This document shows, piece by piece, positions 32,201 through 34,836 of a DNA stretch of 34,836 nucleotides. A program made the position numbers and the translations under genes. Source of the stretch: Entophlyctis helioformis. Taxonomy: Eukaryota; Chytridiomycota; Chytridiomycetes; Chytridiales; Chytriomycetaceae. Position 1 is the first letter of the stretch; each line of letters opens with the position of its first letter. The notes under the pieces are model-generated. The model saw nothing but the letters and a program-made list of their open reading frames with translations, searched no databases and was not told the DNA's origin. The stretch lies in the NCBI GenBank assembly GCA_025526915.1, contig JAHLKH010000237.1:1-34836 (forward strand). The letters are read 5' to 3'.

Positions 32201-34836
32201 CTTGGGCCGCCGCCCTTGTTGGCTGACGAAGAGGTGGACCGGCCCCGCTTGAGACTTGAGGTGGGAGGAGCAGTGTCCAAAGTGGCCAGCGGTGTGGCGT
32301 CCTCGATCGCCGGTGGTGTAGCGTCCTTGGCAGCCTTGGCAGCAGCAGCCTTGGCGGTCTTGAAAAGTGCCGCAATCCACACTCTCACATCCTCAATGGA
32401 TGCACTGGGCATCATCTTGAGGGCCGCAGTGACGGCCAGCTCAGACTGGCTAGAGATGTAGTGCCGCGCGAGCATGCCACACACATCCCTGGCCAGATTG
32501 CTGTAAATGTCATGCCTTGCATCCGCGCAAAGGCTGCCATCAAGCCTGTAGGGCAAGACAGCCTCCATAGTGCCCGCGTGCACAGCGTCTGCCGTCTGCG
32601 CACTTGTGTGCATCAAGGCCGACAGCTCTGCATCTGCCTGCATCACGGCTGACAGGATCGCGTCGGCCTGGATCGTCACCGTCTGCTGCGTCGCGTCCAT
32701 CATGTCGACATCCATCATGGCTGCTCGCATCGTGTCCATCTGTGCCATGTCCATCATGGCTGCTTGCCGCGTGTCTTTCTGGAACGCGTCGCTGTGCTCT
32801 GTGGCCGCCTGCTGCATTGCATCAATCAGTGACATGTCCATCAGCATCGTGCACGTCTGCATCATGTCCATCCGTACCGTGTCATCCTGCAGCTTGGCTG
32901 CGTTGGTTTGCAGCACCCTCCGCGTCCAGGTGCGATGGATCGTCATTTGCATGACTGTTACGATCCAGGAGTGGATGGCATGCTTTGTTGCTTGTGGCTG
33001 CACCATCATGCTGTCCGCCAGGACATAGCCAAGATGGCGCAGCAGCATGTCCACAGCACCGCCTCCACCTGATATACTGCTGGTGAGGGCCGTAAGCAGC
33101 TCATTTGCTGATGGAACTGCTGCTGCTGCTGGTGGTGGTGGCGGTTGGACGGCTGAAGATGAAGCGCCGGTGCTGCTGGCTGCTGTCGGCTGATTGTGCA
33201 CATCATGCTCGTCCTGGATGCATGGGTCGTCAGGCTGCACAGGCAGCTCGTGCTCATCGTGCTCATCGTGCTCGTCCTGCTCGTCCTGATTGTCCTGCTC
33301 GTCCTGCTCGTCCTGATTGTCGTGCTCGTCCTGCTCGTCCTGATCGTCGAGGTCGCCATGCATGTTGGGTTGCTTGGCAATCTTGGCAGTATCAAAGGCG
33401 CAGATCTTGAGAGCCGTGTCACTCTCGAGAGTCACCAAGCTGCCATAGCGAGGGATGTTTGTGTCGCTGCTGTGCGGGCCGGTGCCGTACATGTGCCAAA
33501 CAATGATGCCCTGCTTGTGAACGCATCCACCTGACAAGAGCGTCGCGCTCTCGTCCTCATCAAAGTCCTCGGGGTTGACATAGTAATACTGCGTCAGCTT
33601 GCCTTGGCTTGCCTCCAGGACACAGTACTCCAGAGGCAGAGGCGCGTCTGCATTCAGCTTGACCAGATCCGCGACCATGGCGCCGATCAAGGCAAGGGCA
33701 GCACGCCACAAGCCGGCCGTGAAATAGTAGACTGTGAGGGTGGTGTCGTGGCTGATTGAACTGGGTGTCTGCTCGGCGAGTGGTGTCTTGGTTTGGGGCC
33801 CAAAAAACTTGGTGTTTGCGAGATCGCATGACTGCATCTCCTGCATACCACACAAGTCAGCATCCACAAAGCCAAGCAAACAGAGCAGCATGCCGATCAA
33901 ACCCCATACCGCCATTTCGACAATCTGCTCAGGGCGGCTGTGTGCATTGCCTTTAGGTCTTGGCTGTCCTTTGGGATGGGTGGCCGTGGCAAGTGTCATG
34001 ACTGGCATCGCAATCATGCGGCCGAGCTTTGCAAGCTTCTGACGAGTTGCCACTCGACTGCCAGCAACCCATCTGTGGCATGACACACGTGTCAGCAAGC
34101 ACATTCAAGGCACATGACATGCCATATGTCGCGTACGCCTTCTTCTTGCCAACAGTTCCAGCCTTGCGAGCACGCAGGCCTGACTTCTTCTTGTTCTCTC
34201 TGATGATCTCCTGTAGTGTGGCCTTCTCTTTTTTCTTGGCACGCTCCTTTGTGTGCGCAGCCCGCTTGGCTGCCGTGAATTGGAATGGCGCCTGTGACGG
34301 TTGGATGCAGCATCAGGCGGCCATTCCATGTGCACCAAACACAGCCATAATCGCCAAGGGTGCACCAAACTCACCGTTGTCTCAGTGTCGGCAAGATCGC
34401 CAACGGGAAAGGTCTTGGAGCATGCCAGTGCTGCGAAGATGTTGTTGGACAACTGTGGTGGCTTGGGCGGCGGTGGAGGAGGACCAACCTGTGGAGTGGG
34501 ATGGTGAGCAATCGCGCCAAATCATTCCATGCACATGCAGTCAGTGGAAGTCGAGACGCACTGCACTTTGCTCAATGATGGACTGCAGCAGGGCGACGGC
34601 CTTTTGGCGCTGATTGATGAGTGTCGGCGGTTTGGCGTTTTCTGGATGTGGACCTATGGGGTGCTCCAGGAAATACAGCCAGGCTGACGCCTTGTCGTGG
34701 ATAGCAGCGACAGTGGATCGCGGTGCAACTCGCGTGGTCATCCTGCCGTGGTACTCGACTTTCTGCGTCTCTGTGTCCAGTACTATGCATTCAACACAAA
34801 TGGATCTGTGAGTGGATGCTGTTGAATCATTTCAAT
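32053..34836 (-). CDS. Unrecognised long N-terminal region of the Fanzor protein, or separate upstream gene; cut by window edge
   Basis: Exons on the minus strand are 34805-34562 (5' border uncertain), 34488-34375, 34291-34119 and a long exon from 34072, together more than 730 residues. The frame starts CVECIVLDTETQKVEYHGRM, then a Pro run, a Lys-rich helix (KERAKKKEKATLQEIIRENKK), a hydrophobic stretch (MAVWGLIGMLLCLLGF), a compact middle part with YYYVNPEDFDEDESATLL and GIIVWHMYGTGPHSSDTN, Asp-Glu-Gln-His repeats, a Met/Ala/Asp-rich helical region, and a basic tail. I do not recognise a domain. It joins the Fanzor exons either by a 188-nt intron (32201-32388, donor GTGAGA, acceptor CCCAAG) or across a frame break near 32206-32218. 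If neither is used, this frame stops at 32053 and is a separate gene. The start codon lies beyond the window. Confidence 0.6.
33243..33352. repeat. Tandem repeat encoding Asp-Glu-Gln/His/Asn
   Basis: Imperfect 9- and 18-bp units (CTCGTCCTG, CTCATCGTG, ATTGTCCTG on the plus strand) inside the long upstream exon of the Fanzor locus. On the coding strand they give repeats of DEQ, DEH and DNQ, a strongly acidic low-complexity stretch. Confidence 0.85.

Noticed and set aside
34541..34805. A named domain for the CVECIVLDTETQKVEYHGRM segment, such as a methyl-adenine-associated reader
   Set aside because: Only loose resemblance; key family residues could not be matched.
29312..34836. Terminal inverted repeats or a partner transposase for the Fanzor locus
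   Set aside because: No inverted ends or transposase motif were seen, and the right side of the locus lies outside the window.

Overview
This window is nuclear DNA of an intron-dense, GC-rich eukaryote, most likely a fungus, possibly an early-diverging one; that placement is inference. The evidence is short spliceosomal introns (about 46-230 nt, GT..AG, several with CTGAC or TGCTAAC branch sites), AATAAA signals close to stop codons, and a fungal-type mitochondrial EF-Tu, vacuolar ATPase proteolipid and casein kinase 2. Introns were placed by eye from splice consensus, unbroken frame and family alignment, and the summed exons come out in frame for every complete host gene model.

Layout, left to right. 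1-2840 holds no gene I can support. 2841-4077 (-) is a TatD-family nuclease, divergent from mitochondrial EF-Tu at 4608-6175 (+). 6546-7106 (-) is a small secreted protein resembling DUF3455. 7434-9669 (-) is a Jjj1/DNAJC21 J-protein. 9859-11269 (-) is the catalytic subunit of casein kinase 2. A simple-repeat-rich spacer follows. 12580-15864 (+) is a large low-complexity protein ending in a calponin-homology domain. 16160-18808 (-) is a nine-exon DUF2009 protein with an N-terminal zinc-binding motif. 19668-23116 (+) is GPATCH1. 23480-25617 (+) is an FAD/NAD(P)-binding oxidoreductase-like protein. 25734-26440 (+) is V-ATPase subunit c. 26596-29281 (-) is CTNNBL1. GPATCH1 and CTNNBL1 are both spliceosome-associated factors, which fits the intron density; the remaining host genes are unrelated housekeeping functions.

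29689-34836 (-) is different in kind. It is an intron-containing Fanzor locus, the eukaryotic relative of transposon TnpB RNA-guided nucleases. The RuvC-like aspartate motif, the Fanzor-type glutamate motif, a four-cysteine zinc ribbon and the terminal HRD motif are all present and join in frame across eight exons. Upstream exons add a long N-terminal region that I do not recognise and that runs off the right edge; they connect either through a 188-nt intron or across a one-step frame break. A perfect 6-bp hairpin lies directly after the Fanzor stop codon, in the flank where the guide (omega) RNA of such elements is usually encoded. This locus is the strongest candidate for a notable system here.
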